Assembly (NCBI RefSeq): GCF_014640975.1
Contig: NZ_BMHO01000001.1
Coordinates: 1,498,166-1,562,165, forward strand
Origin: Microbacterium faecale
Lineage (GTDB): Bacteria; Actinomycetota; Actinomycetes; Actinomycetales; Microbacteriaceae
Direction: 5' to 3'
Length of the DNA stretch: 64,000 nt
In this document: in pieces, positions 55,877 to 64,000 of the stretch
Layout: each line of letters opens with the position of its first letter
Position numbering within the stretch: the first letter of the stretch is position 1
Translations under genes and position numbers: made by a program
Notes under the pieces: generated by a model
What the model was told of the DNA's origin: nothing
The model's database searches: none
What the model saw: the letters and a program-made list of their open reading frames with translations, nothing else

Positions 55877-57793
55877 ATGACGGACGCAACCGAGGTGAGT
55901 GACGCGTCGCGGCTGCCCGAGATCGTCGTGATCTCGGCGCCGCGTTCCGGAACGAACTTCTTCTGCGAGTGCCTCGACCACCTCTCGGAGGTGCGGGGAC
56001 TCTATGAGGTCTTCAGCGCGAACGGAGTCTACGGCACGCTCGAGAACGTCGTCGCGTCGCCGCACCGGCTGGCGTACGTGCTCGTGCGTTCCCGCCTCGA
56101 CGCGTATATCTCCGTGCAGAAGAACGTCAGCGGCGAGAGCGGGACCCACACCGACACGAGCGAGGTGCGGCCGGAGATCGACGTCGACGCGTTCCTGGAG
56201 TGGGCCGTCGACCTCGACCGCTGGTTCGAGCGCATGGCCGACGTTCTCGAAGCGACGGACAGGCCGTATCGGATCCTGTCGTACGACGCAGACGTGAACC
56301 GCGACAAGAGCGAGCTCCTGTCGGCGCTGAGCGAGACGCTCCGCGCGGACGGCATCATGGCGACGGTCGCCGCGCAGGGTGGTCGCGACCGCATTCAGCG
56401 CCAGGATGCGGCGACGAGTCCCTTCGAGAAGGTCGCGGACGGCGAGCGGCTGCGCGCTGAGTTCGTCGCGCGCGACCTGCTCGATTACGCGTGTGCGGAA
56501 CCGCTCGCTGAGCGCGACGCGCGACGCGGGCTCGCGGCCGAGCTCCGGCCGCGGCCGAACACGACTTCGCCGCTCCTGCCGGAACGCGCACGGCTGCTCC
56601 ACATCGGTCTGCCGAAGACCGGCACTACCGCCCTGCAGCGCACGGCGGTGCGCAAGCGGGACGAACTCGCGCGCGCCGGCGTGTTGTACCCGCGCACGCT
56701 CACGAAGCGGCACGATCATCTCATTCCTACCGCGGCCCTCATGGGGCGGCGCATCGCGGAAGTCGGAGGCGTGCCCGAGATGGAGCACTGGAACGACCTC
56801 CTGGCGCGGGTCGAGGCGGACGATTCGCGCCGCGTGTGGATCTCGCACGAGTGGGTCTGTGAGAGCGATGACGATCAGGTACGGCGCTTCCGCGACGAGC
56901 TGGGCGAATCGCTGCACGCGGTGATCTCGGTGCGGCAGTACGGCACGATCCTCGCCTCGACGTGGCAGGAGTTCCTCAAGTCGACGATGCTGCACGAGTT
57001 CGAGGACTGGGCATCGTACGCGCTGACAGACGAGCAGGCGCCGGACGGCTTCACGCAGCGACAGATCGCGGCGTTCCACCGGCGATCCCAGCAGGGACGC
57101 ATCGTCGAGCGCTGGGCGCGGATCCTCGGGCGTGATCGCGTGACGGTGGTCGTCGTGGATCCGGATCACCGCGACCAGCAGACCGACGCCTTCGAGGACA
57201 TGCTCGGGCTCGAGCGCGGGATGCTTGGCGCAGAGGAATCCGGAGCGGTGGCGAACCGCAGCATGACCGTCGAGGAGACGGCGCTGATGCTCGCGCTCAA
57301 CCGCGCCTACGCGGACCCGGACTCGGCGCTCGAGAAGCGCCATGGACGCCTCCCGATCGCGCTGTCCCGCGAGCTCCTCACCCGTACGCCGGGCGCGGAC
57401 GAGCGCAAGCTCACGTTGCCGCGGTGGGCGGCGGAGCTCGCCGACGTCGAGAGCGCGCGGCACGCGGACGAGATCGAAGCGACGGGGGTGCGCGTCATCG
57501 GCGACCTCGACGCTCTCCGCACGGCGAGCAAATCAACCGACGACGCCCGGCACAACGCGAGCGCCGATGTGCCGCTCGATGCGGCCGTGCGGGCCGCACG
57601 CGCAATCGCCGAGGAGGGTGTGAAGCGCGCTCACGCGGGTGAACAGGAGGACCGGCCGGACGAGCGAGCCCGCGTCGATGACGTGCCGGCGGTCGAGCTC
57701 GCGAAGGAGGTCGCGCGCCGGGCGCGCGGCCGAGCCGGGCGCGCGTTGCGCCGTGTGGCCTCGAAGTCGCGGCCGGAGGAGGAAGCGCCGTGA
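55877..57793 (+). CDS. Tandem sulfotransferase-like protein
   Basis: 638 aa with two P-loop domains like PAPS-dependent sulfotransferases. Domain 1 (about 14-190) opens with SAPRSGTNFF (residues 20-29), similar to Stf0-type glycolipid sulfotransferases. Domain 2 (about 235-520) has the classical 5'-phosphosulfate loop PKTGTT at 246-251 and HAVISVRQYGTILAS as a possible 3'-phosphate site. Residues 550-638 are charged and end with an arginine-rich tail. ATG 55877 has GGGGAAG upstream. It overlaps the second exporter permease by 4 bases. Whether it moves sulfate is unproven. Confidence 0.8.
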   Translation: MTDATEVSDASRLPEIVVISAPRSGTNFFCECLDHLSEVRGLYEVFSANGVYGTLENVVASPHRLAYVLVRSRLDAYISVQKNVSGESGTHTDTSEVRPEIDVDAFLEWAVDLDRWFERMADVLEATDRPYRILSYDADVNRDKSELLSALSETLRADGIMATVAAQGGRDRIQRQDAATSPFEKVADGERLRAEFVARDLLDYACAEPLAERDARRGLAAELRPRPNTTSPLLPERARLLHIGLPKTGTTALQRTAVRKRDELARAGVLYPRTLTKRHDHLIPTAALMGRRIAEVGGVPEMEHWNDLLARVEADDSRRVWISHEWVCESDDDQVRRFRDELGESLHAVISVRQYGTILASTWQEFLKSTMLHEFEDWASYALTDEQAPDGFTQRQIAAFHRRSQQGRIVERWARILGRDRVTVVVVDPDHRDQQTDAFEDMLGLERGMLGAEESGAVANRSMTVEETALMLALNRAYADPDSALEKRHGRLPIALSRELLTRTPGADERKLTLPRWAAELADVESARHADEIEATGVRVIGDLDALRTASKSTDDARHNASADVPLDAAVRAARAIAEEGVKRAHAGEQEDRPDERARVDDVPAVELAKEVARRARGRAGRALRRVASKSRPEEEAP

Positions 57794-58581
57794 CCGAAAC
57801 CGTCGGCGCTCCCGGGACGCCCCGGCGCTACCTGCACTCTCTCTGGCTGCTGTCGTCGCGCGACCTGCGGGTGCGCTATGCGACGAGCTGGCTCGGATAC
57901 CTGTGGAGCGTGCTCGATCCGCTCGTGATGAGCGCGATCTACTGGTTCGTGTTCACGCAGATCTTCCACCGCGATGTCGGCGCCGATCCGTACATCGTGT
58001 TCCTCATCGCGGGCCTGCTGCCGTGGGTGTGGTTCAACGCCGCGGTGACCGACTTCACTCGGGCCTTCAACAAGGATGCGAAGCTCGTGCGATCGACGTC
58101 GATCCCGCGCTCCATCTGGGTCGGCCGCATCGTGCTGTCGAAGGGCACCGAGTTCATGTTCTCGCTGCCCGTGCTCGCGATGTTCGCGATCTTCGTAGGC
58201 GGCACGTCGTTCGGGTGGGGAATCCTGTGGTTCCCGGTCGCTGTCATCCTGCAGGCGATCCTGCTCGTCGGGCTCGGACTGATCATCGGGCCGCTGTGTG
58301 TGCTGTACAGCGACCTCGAGCGGACGACGCGCCTCATCCTGCGCGCACTGTTCTACGCCACGCCGATCATCTACTCCGTCCCCGACCTGCCGAATGGCTT
58401 CGGGTTCCTCGGCGTCCTTAACCCGCTCGCGGGCATCTTCACGATGTTCCGTGCCGCCTTCTTCCCGCAGCTGTGGGACACGACCTCGGTCGTGGTGAGC
58501 ATCGTCTGGTGCGTCGTGCTGCTGGGCGTCGGCCTCGTGATCTTCCGGGCGCTCGAGCGCCCGCTGTTGAAGGAGCTGTGA
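57790..58581 (+). CDS. ABC-2 polysaccharide exporter permease (Wzm/TagG type), second copy
   Basis: 263 aa, six helices, start YLHSLWLLSSRDLRVRYATSWLGYLW with the same RYxxSxLGxxW gate motif as the first copy at 44130 but otherwise clearly diverged. GTG in a 4-base overlap with the sulfotransferase-like gene and a 1-base overlap with its ATPase. It suggests that the sulfotransferase-like protein acts on the polymer this pair exports. Confidence 0.92.
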   Translation: MTETVGAPGTPRRYLHSLWLLSSRDLRVRYATSWLGYLWSVLDPLVMSAIYWFVFTQIFHRDVGADPYIVFLIAGLLPWVWFNAAVTDFTRAFNKDAKLVRSTSIPRSIWVGRIVLSKGTEFMFSLPVLAMFAIFVGGTSFGWGILWFPVAVILQAILLVGLGLIIGPLCVLYSDLERTTRLILRALFYATPIIYSVPDLPNGFGFLGVLNPLAGIFTMFRAAFFPQLWDTTSVVVSIVWCVVLLGVGLVIFRALERPLLKEL

Positions 58582-59324
58582 TGGCGGGGGAGAACGCGAT
58601 CTCGGTGACAGGGCTCGGCGTGCGCTTCCGCCGCAACCGGCGCGGACGCCGGTCGATCAAGGCGATCTTCTCGAGCGCGCGACGGCGCACGCCCAAGGGC
58701 GAGTTCTGGGCGCTGCGCGATGTGTCGTTCACCGTCCGTCCCGGCGAGTCGATCGGCGTCGTCGGCCGCAACGGACAGGGCAAGTCCACGCTGCTGAAGC
58801 TCGTCGCCGGGGTGCTGCTCCCGGACGAAGGCACGGTCGAGGTCTCCGGCGGCGTCGCTCCGCTGATCGAGATCACGGGCGGATTCGTCGGAGACCTGAC
58901 GGTGCGCGAGAACGTGCGCCTCACGGCGGGCCTGCACGGCATGAGCCGGCGTCAGGTCACGGATCGCTACGACGAGATCATCGAGTTCGCCGAACTCGAG
59001 GACTTCCAGGACACTCCGTACCGCCATCTGTCGAACGGAATGAAGGTGCGCCTCGCGTTCTCGGTCGTCTCGCAGCTCGACCACCCGATCCTGCTTGTCG
59101 ACGAGGTGCTCGCCGTCGGCGACAAGGCGTTCCGCGAGAAGTGCTACGCGCGCATCGATGAGCTGCTCGCCGGCGGCCGCACGCTGTTCTTCGTGAGCCA
59201 CCGAGAGGCCGACCTGAAGCGGTTCTGCACGCGCGGGCTCTACATCCGTGATCACCGGCTTGCCCTGGATGCTCCGATCAGCGAGGTGCTGGAAGAATAC
59301 AACGGTGACAACGAACGTTCGTGA
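58581..59324 (+). CDS. Polysaccharide exporter ATPase (Wzt/TagH type), second copy
   Basis: 247 aa. Walker A GRNGQGKST, family signature HLSNGMKVRLAFS, Walker B ILLVDEVLAVGD and His switch FVSHREADLKRF. Like the first copy it has no carbohydrate-binding tail. ATG 58581 overlaps the permease stop. The acyltransferase gene begins inside its last 20 bases if GTG 59305 is used. Confidence 0.94.
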   Translation: MAGENAISVTGLGVRFRRNRRGRRSIKAIFSSARRRTPKGEFWALRDVSFTVRPGESIGVVGRNGQGKSTLLKLVAGVLLPDEGTVEVSGGVAPLIEITGGFVGDLTVRENVRLTAGLHGMSRRQVTDRYDEIIEFAELEDFQDTPYRHLSNGMKVRLAFSVVSQLDHPILLVDEVLAVGDKAFREKCYARIDELLAGGRTLFFVSHREADLKRFCTRGLYIRDHRLALDAPISEVLEEYNGDNERS

Positions 59325-61359
59325 ACGGACGATGACGCCCGCGCCGGCGCGACCCACGCGCATCGGCGAAATCGACGGACTTCGCGGCATCGCGCTCACG
59401 CTCGTCGTCATCTTCCACCTGTTCGGGCACGGTCGCGTGTCCGGAGGCGTCGACGTCTTCCTCACCGTCTCGGGCTTCCTGCTCGTCCTCTCGCTCGGGC
59501 GCGCTTTGCAGACCGAACGGCCGCTCGGCATCGTTGCGCGGTGGGGGCGCACCTTCGCCCGGCTCGCTCCGCCCGCGACACTCGTCCTGCTGGCGGTCAC
59601 GGCGCTGTCCTACACGGTGCTGTCGCCGTGGACGCGAGAGCAGAACCTCATCGAGGTCATCTCGACGGCTCTCTACGTCGAGAACTGGCAGCTGATTTCC
59701 TCCCAACTCGCCTACGGCGCGGCCGGGCCGGAAACGAGCCCGCTGCAGCACTTCTGGTCGCTGTCCGTGCAGGCGCAGTTCTTCTTCCTCTTCCCGCTCG
59801 TGGTCGGCATCCTCACGCTCATCATCCGCGGTCGGCGTGCCCGCGTCGTCGCCTTCTGGACCCTCCTCGTGGTCGCCACGCTGGCCTCGTTCATTTACGC
59901 GTGGCGCGCGAACCTCGCGGATCCGCTGGCCGCGTACTTCGACACGGGCGCCCGCTTCTGGGAGCTGGGCATCGGCGGTCTCCTCGCCGGGCTGGTGCTG
60001 GCCGGTTGGTCGATCCCGGCCGCGCTCAAGGTCGTCGCGGGGTGGGTGGGCCTGGCGATGGTCATCAGCAGCGGCTTCATCTTCGACGGCGGCCTGAGCT
60101 ATCCGGGACCGGCGGCGCTCCTTCCCGTCGGCGGCGCCATCCTCGTCGTGCTCTCGACCGCGGGCGGAAAAGGGTCGGCGTCGCCGCTCCTCACGAGCCG
60201 CCCGCTCGTCACCCTTGACCGGCTGTCATACGGGCTGTATCTGTGGCACTGGCCGATCCTCATCGTCTTCCTCACGATCAAACAGCGCGACGCGATCGGA
60301 TGGCGCGGTGCGAGTGTCGTGCTCGCCGTATCGGTCGCGGTGACGTTGCTCACGCGCTTCCTGCTCAATGCTCCGACCGCATGGGCGACGTCGGGAGGTG
60401 GGCGGCGCCCGCTGGTGTTCTTCCTGGTCGCCGTGATCGTGGCCGTGACGCCGGCCGGCGTCCTCTATGCCTCCAGCTCATCGGCCTCGTCCAGCGTGGT
60501 CGCCGTGGACGAGTGCGCGGGCGCCGCGTCGCTCGATCCGACGCGGCCCGAGTGCGCCGATGCGGGGGAGGGCGAGGATCCGGTGCCGGCGCTCGACGCG
60601 CTGCGCGGAGACGATGCCAACCGAGCCGAGTGCTGGTCGCGAGTCGACACGCGCGACGTCGCCATCTGCGCGCTCGGCGAGGAAGAGAACTACGAACAGC
60701 GGATCCTCGCCGTCGGCGACTCGCACAACAATGTCTGGATCGACGTCTACGAGCAGATCGCCGAGGCGCGTGGCTGGCGCATCGACGCGGCGGGACGCGC
60801 GGGGTGCCAGTGGGTTTCACCGGACGCTCCGGTATACGGCCAGAACGCGGAAGGGCAGGAGGGATGCGCTGAATGGCGCACGGCGATCAGCGAACGGGCG
60901 GCGTCCGGCGAGTACGACGCGATCCTCACGACCGCGTCGTCGAAGTCGCGCTTCACGTCCGAGGACCCGGGAGTCTCCGACGAGGAGTTCCACACGGAGA
61001 TGATCCTTGAGGCGTGGCAGGCCCGGCCGTCGTCAGATACGCCGATCCTCTTCCTCCGCGACAACCCGATCTTCCCCGAGGAGTCGCTCGACTGCATCGC
61101 GAACCGGTCGGCGCGAGAGGCGGGCGACTGCTCGCGGCCGCGCGCCGACGCGCTTCTCCACACGGGGTACGACGACGCCGTCGCGCGCACCGAGAACGCG
61201 CACACGATCGACTTGAGCGACCTGCAATGCGGTCTCGACCGCTGCGACATGGTCGTCGGCGGCGTCGTCGTCACGCGGGACGGAGCGCATCTCACGTCGA
61301 CGTATGCGGGAACGCTCGCGCCCTACCTCGATCGAGAGCTTGCGCGGATCCTCGACTGA
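59305..61359 (+). CDS. OafA-type membrane acyltransferase with SGNH domain
   Basis: About 684 aa. Residues 15-390 are an acyltransferase-3 membrane domain of some ten helices: EIDGLRGIALTLVVIFHLFGH with the essential Arg and His, GGVDVFLTVSGFLL, and LDRLSYGLYLWHWP. The extracellular SGNH domain (about 425-684) has the block I motif AVGDSHNN and the catalytic DGAHLTSTY near the C-terminus. Such fusions O-acetylate surface polysaccharides. GTG 59305 (with GGAAG before it) or ATG 59332 may be the start; both are inside or just after the ATPase gene. Confidence 0.92.
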   Translation: MTTNVRERTMTPAPARPTRIGEIDGLRGIALTLVVIFHLFGHGRVSGGVDVFLTVSGFLLVLSLGRALQTERPLGIVARWGRTFARLAPPATLVLLAVTALSYTVLSPWTREQNLIEVISTALYVENWQLISSQLAYGAAGPETSPLQHFWSLSVQAQFFFLFPLVVGILTLIIRGRRARVVAFWTLLVVATLASFIYAWRANLADPLAAYFDTGARFWELGIGGLLAGLVLAGWSIPAALKVVAGWVGLAMVISSGFIFDGGLSYPGPAALLPVGGAILVVLSTAGGKGSASPLLTSRPLVTLDRLSYGLYLWHWPILIVFLTIKQRDAIGWRGASVVLAVSVAVTLLTRFLLNAPTAWATSGGGRRPLVFFLVAVIVAVTPAGVLYASSSSASSSVVAVDECAGAASLDPTRPECADAGEGEDPVPALDALRGDDANRAECWSRVDTRDVAICALGEEENYEQRILAVGDSHNNVWIDVYEQIAEARGWRIDAAGRAGCQWVSPDAPVYGQNAEGQEGCAEWRTAISERAASGEYDAILTTASSKSRFTSEDPGVSDEEFHTEMILEAWQARPSSDTPILFLRDNPIFPEESLDCIANRSAREAGDCSRPRADALLHTGYDDAVARTENAHTIDLSDLQCGLDRCDMVVGGVVVTRDGAHLTSTYAGTLAPYLDRELARILD

Positions 61360-61458
61360 GGCGAGCGAGCGCGGCCGGACGAGAGGCGAGCGGCAGCGCA
61401 CTCCCTTGCGGGGCTCGCGCGAGCACGCGGAGCCCTCACGTCAGCGCCTGTGCCGACG

Positions 61459-63132
61459 TCAGCGACCGCGGCGCAACGCACGGACGGCGCGCGCGGGGAA
61501 CCCACCGAGCAGCCGGTTCACGCCGCGTGCCGCGCGACCCGCGCGGCCGCCCGTCTTCGCGTTGAGGCCGCGCGCGACGAGGCGCGCCGTCGAGATAGTG
61601 CCCTCGGCCTGCTCGGCGCGGATCCGCATGTGCTGCAGCTCGTTCTCGAGGCGCGCGATGCGGGGATCCACGCGCACGACGCGCTCTTCGAGGTGCTCGT
61701 TCTCGCGCAGGTCCGCGAGCTGTGCGGCGTCGCTCGACTGCCACTCGAAGCCCGCGATCTTCGCCACGAGGTCCTCGAGGCTCTGCTCAGCGGTCACGTA
61801 GGGGCGGGCGCGCTCGACGACGGCCGAGTTCCAGATCGTCACCGCCTCGTCGTTATCGTGACCCGGCGTGAAGAATCGCATGGCGCCGATCCACGGCTTG
61901 TCCATCAGGCGGTACATCTCCTGCAGGCTCTCGCTCGAGAGCTCTGCGGTGATGGGCACGTCGATGCGGAAGGGCGCGGGGAAGACGCTCTGCGGGCGCT
62001 CTTCGGCGAAGATGACGCGGTTGTCGGTGCGGAACCACTCGCGGACGAGGTACAGCTCGTTCATGGGGTCGGCGAGCATGCCGCGACGCCCCTCGTGGAG
62101 CTTCGACCAGGGCCCGACGAGCACGACATGCACGTCGGTCTGCGTGTTGTTGAGGATCCGGTCGATCGCGGGGCGCGCGTAGACCGCCGTCTCGGGTGTC
62201 ACCTCGGTGACGACCTTGAGGAGCGGCACTTCCCAAATCCTGTTGTCTGCCTTGCGACGGTACCGGGGGATCGCCATACGCTGTGCGAAGTGGACGTCGT
62301 TGTGCCAGGCGACCTTGGCCGCGTGGTCCTGGATCGTGCCGCGACCCATGTGCCAGCCGACGGCGTCGTGCGCCGGGATGAACACGGCACCGGCCTGCCA
62401 CAGCTGGTAGGCGATCTCGGTGTCCTCCCCGAGGTGCAGGCGGGTGTCCTGGCCGAACGTGCGGTCGTAGACGGCGCGGGTGACGGTCGCGCACGCGCCC
62501 ATGTGGGTGGAGTAGTTGCGGCCGTCGGAGTCGTTGAGGTCGTCCGTCTTGCGGTAGATCTCCTTCGACCAGTGCTCGTGGAGCTGCGAGCGGTCGTAGT
62601 CGTCGCCGATTGTTCCGGCCTTGACCTTCTCGTAGACCTCTTCGGGCGTGTAGGTCCACTCCTCGATGAAGCCCTTTTCACCGATCGTGGCGGCTTCGGG
62701 GATGAAGTGCCCCCACTTGGCGTGCTGGCGCACGTTGTCGCGGAAGAGGATCATGTCCGAGTCGCACCAGTAGATGATGTCGCCGGTGGTGGACGCGATG
62801 CCGATGTCGGTGGCGTTCGAGCGGCCCCAGCCGTCACTCACCTCATGGATGCGGATGACGCGGGTGTTCTTGGGGACGAACTCGCCGAGCTCGACCGGCT
62901 CCTCGCCGCCACCGTCGTCGAGGACGACGACCTCGAGAAGATCCTCGGGGTAGTCCTGTGCGGCCAGAGAGGCGAGCGTGAACTCGAGGGTCTTCGACTT
63001 GTAGGCCGGGATGATGACGGACACCGACATGGTCGGCTCCCAGTCCTCGGGGAGGGTTCCGTCGAAAACGTCGCGCCACCGGTTGCGGGAAACGACGGTG
63101 GGCGCGCCTGCACGCTCAGCTTCTCGAGTCAC
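61459..63132 (-). CDS. Large family 2 glycosyltransferase
   Basis: 557 aa. GT-A domain (about 35-300): VSVIIPAYKSKTLEF, VVLDDGGGEEP, metal motif IYWCDSDMILF, and LGEDTEIAYQLWQAG with the catalytic acid. Residues 310-480 form a second region with its own HVVLVGPWSKLHEG segment, followed by a coiled coil (480-520) and a basic tail (GRAGRAARGVNRLLGG...RALRRGR). A bi-domain chain-building transferase is possible. It is convergent with the acyltransferase gene, 99 bases apart. Confidence 0.87.
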   Translation of the reverse strand: MTREAERAGAPTVVSRNRWRDVFDGTLPEDWEPTMSVSVIIPAYKSKTLEFTLASLAAQDYPEDLLEVVVLDDGGGEEPVELGEFVPKNTRVIRIHEVSDGWGRSNATDIGIASTTGDIIYWCDSDMILFRDNVRQHAKWGHFIPEAATIGEKGFIEEWTYTPEEVYEKVKAGTIGDDYDRSQLHEHWSKEIYRKTDDLNDSDGRNYSTHMGACATVTRAVYDRTFGQDTRLHLGEDTEIAYQLWQAGAVFIPAHDAVGWHMGRGTIQDHAAKVAWHNDVHFAQRMAIPRYRRKADNRIWEVPLLKVVTEVTPETAVYARPAIDRILNNTQTDVHVVLVGPWSKLHEGRRGMLADPMNELYLVREWFRTDNRVIFAEERPQSVFPAPFRIDVPITAELSSESLQEMYRLMDKPWIGAMRFFTPGHDNDEAVTIWNSAVVERARPYVTAEQSLEDLVAKIAGFEWQSSDAAQLADLRENEHLEERVVRVDPRIARLENELQHMRIRAEQAEGTISTARLVARGLNAKTGGRAGRAARGVNRLLGGFPARAVRALRRGR

Positions 63133-63315
63133 GCGATGAGTCTAAGGGGTGGGCTTGTGCGTTCCTGAAGGCATGCGTAACGTCTGCCGACATGCCGGAG
63201 CGGCAGACGTTCGTCGTCATCGCGGAACTCCAGTGGAGCGGGTCGACTTGGCTGGGCCGGCTGCGGGCGATCGGGCGCCGGCTCACGCGCTTGCGGCGAG
63301 CGATGAGGCACCCCA

Positions 63316-63321
63316 TAGACT
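63316..63321 (+). promoter_or_regulatory. -10 hexamer of the last glycosyltransferase gene
   Basis: TAGACT, 6 nt before ATG 63328; supports the start of this truncated gene. Confidence 0.5.
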
Positions 63322-63327
63322 CGGGTG

Positions 63328-64000
63328 ATGGGCCCTGTGTCACCTGCGCTCGCACCCGAGAAGCGGCGCATCTTCAACTTCCCCGGTTGGCGGGATAACG
63401 CTTATGTCCAACTGCTGCAGGAGGAGGCCGTCGAGCGCGGCTACGAACTGGCCGGACGCCCCGACTTCGACGAGGCGCTGAGGGAGCTCACCTCGCCGGA
63501 ACGCCGCGGTGTCATCCACGTGCAGTGGACGAGCCCCGTCACGGAATGGGCGGTCGATGCGAAGGACGCGCGGCGACGCGCCGATCTCTTCCTCGACGCG
63601 CTCTACAGCGCGAAGCAATGGGGCCGGCGCATCCTCTGGACGTTGCACAACGTGCTGCCTCACGACGTGGTGTATCCGAAGACGGCACTGATGCTGCACG
63701 AGCGGCTCGCCGAGCTCGCGGACGCCATCCACGTGATCTCTCCGGGAACGGTGGAGCTCGCATCTGCGCACTATGCGCTCCCGCCCGAGAAGGTCGTCGG
63801 CATCCCGCACTGCAGCTACGACGGCGTGTACGGTGATGCGCCGACGGATCGCGCGGCGGCGCGCGAGGCGATCGGCGCGCGACCGGACGGCACGGCGGCG
63901 ATGTTCTTCGGGTGGATCCGGCCGTACAAGGGACTCGAGCACCTCGCGCGGGCGGCGGAGATCGCCGTAGGGCAGGGGGCCGAGATCGAGGTCCTGCTCG
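63328..64000 (+). CDS. Family 4-like glycosyltransferase, 3' end outside the window
   Basis: The first 224 residues of a GT-B glycosyltransferase, open to the window edge. Blocks HVQWTSP, LWTLHNVLPHD, IPHCSYDGVYG and FGWIRPYKGLEHL match those of the 49789-50859 gene in the same order, so the two are paralogues. The ATG lies 6 nt after TAGACT. Region 63133-63315 upstream shows no other gene. Donor sugar unknown. Confidence 0.85.
   Translation, partial: MGPVSPALAPEKRRIFNFPGWRDNAYVQLLQEEAVERGYELAGRPDFDEALRELTSPERRGVIHVQWTSPVTEWAVDAKDARRRADLFLDALYSAKQWGRRILWTLHNVLPHDVVYPKTALMLHERLAELADAIHVISPGTVELASAHYALPPEKVVGIPHCSYDGVYGDAPTDRAAAREAIGARPDGTAAMFFGWIRPYKGLEHLARAAEIAVGQGAEIEVLL

Overview
The window is a gene-dense, high-GC (roughly 68-70 % by eye) stretch of an actinobacterial chromosome. 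It most resembles Microbacteriaceae. Supporting signs are a split acyl-CoA carboxylase with a small epsilon subunit, a homoprotocatechuate dioxygenase very like the Brevibacterium enzyme as I remember it, LGFP repeats, an LCP ligase next to Wzm/Wzt-type exporters, and many start codons lying 6-7 nt after a TANNNT hexamer (leaderless transcription). No rRNA, tRNA, insertion sequence, prophage or CRISPR array was seen, and no gene-free gap exceeds 300 bases.

Layout. 1-2.5 kb: nucleoside salvage (deoA, cut by the window edge; add). 2.3-4.5 kb: an ArsR-like regulator with a small coupled gene, divergent from a drug-efflux MFS gene. 4.5-17 kb: aromatic catabolism. A leftward operon encodes a FAH-RraA fusion, a GntR regulator, hpaE, hpaD, hpaH and hpaI, which is the homoprotocatechuate meta-cleavage route to pyruvate and succinic semialdehyde. 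It diverges from an MHS-type transporter. Next come a thiamine-diphosphate 2-oxoacid decarboxylase-like gene, a divergent MobA-like flavin hydroxylase and an IclR regulator. 17-25.3 kb: a membrane protein, then a mannitol PTS operon (free EIIB, ptsH, ptsI, mtlA, mtlD) divergent from an MtlR-type PRD regulator. 25.4-30.6 kb: a PadR/membrane-protein pair, phosphohexomutase, purine nucleoside phosphorylase and LpdA. 30.6-40.2 kb: acyl-CoA carboxylase alpha, Maf, an RNA methyltransferase, a two-component system with a third membrane protein, acyl-CoA carboxylase beta and epsilon, and BirA. 40.4-42.6 kb: a PH-domain protein, purK and purE.

42.6-64 kb is a cell-surface glycopolymer locus. It holds an LCP ligase, two complete Wzm/Wzt-type ABC exporters, UDP-glucose dehydrogenase, UDP-galactopyranose mutase, three family-2 glycosyltransferases, two related family-4-like glycosyltransferases, a pyruvyl transferase, a tandem sulfotransferase-like protein, an OafA-type acyltransferase with an SGNH domain, and a secreted LGFP-repeat protein. 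Together these suggest one or two exported glycans that may contain galactofuranose and uronic acid, may carry acyl, pyruvyl and possibly sulfate groups, and are tied to the wall by the LCP enzyme.

The observations I rate highest are: a roughly five-fold excess of the palindrome GGATCC across the window; the FAH-RraA fusion that could replace the usual two-step HpaG together with the apparently missing HpaF; a cysteine-free MtlR beside a stand-alone EIIB that has the cysteine; the double-P-loop sulfotransferase-like protein; and arginine-rich C-terminal tails on several unrelated surface-glycan enzymes.
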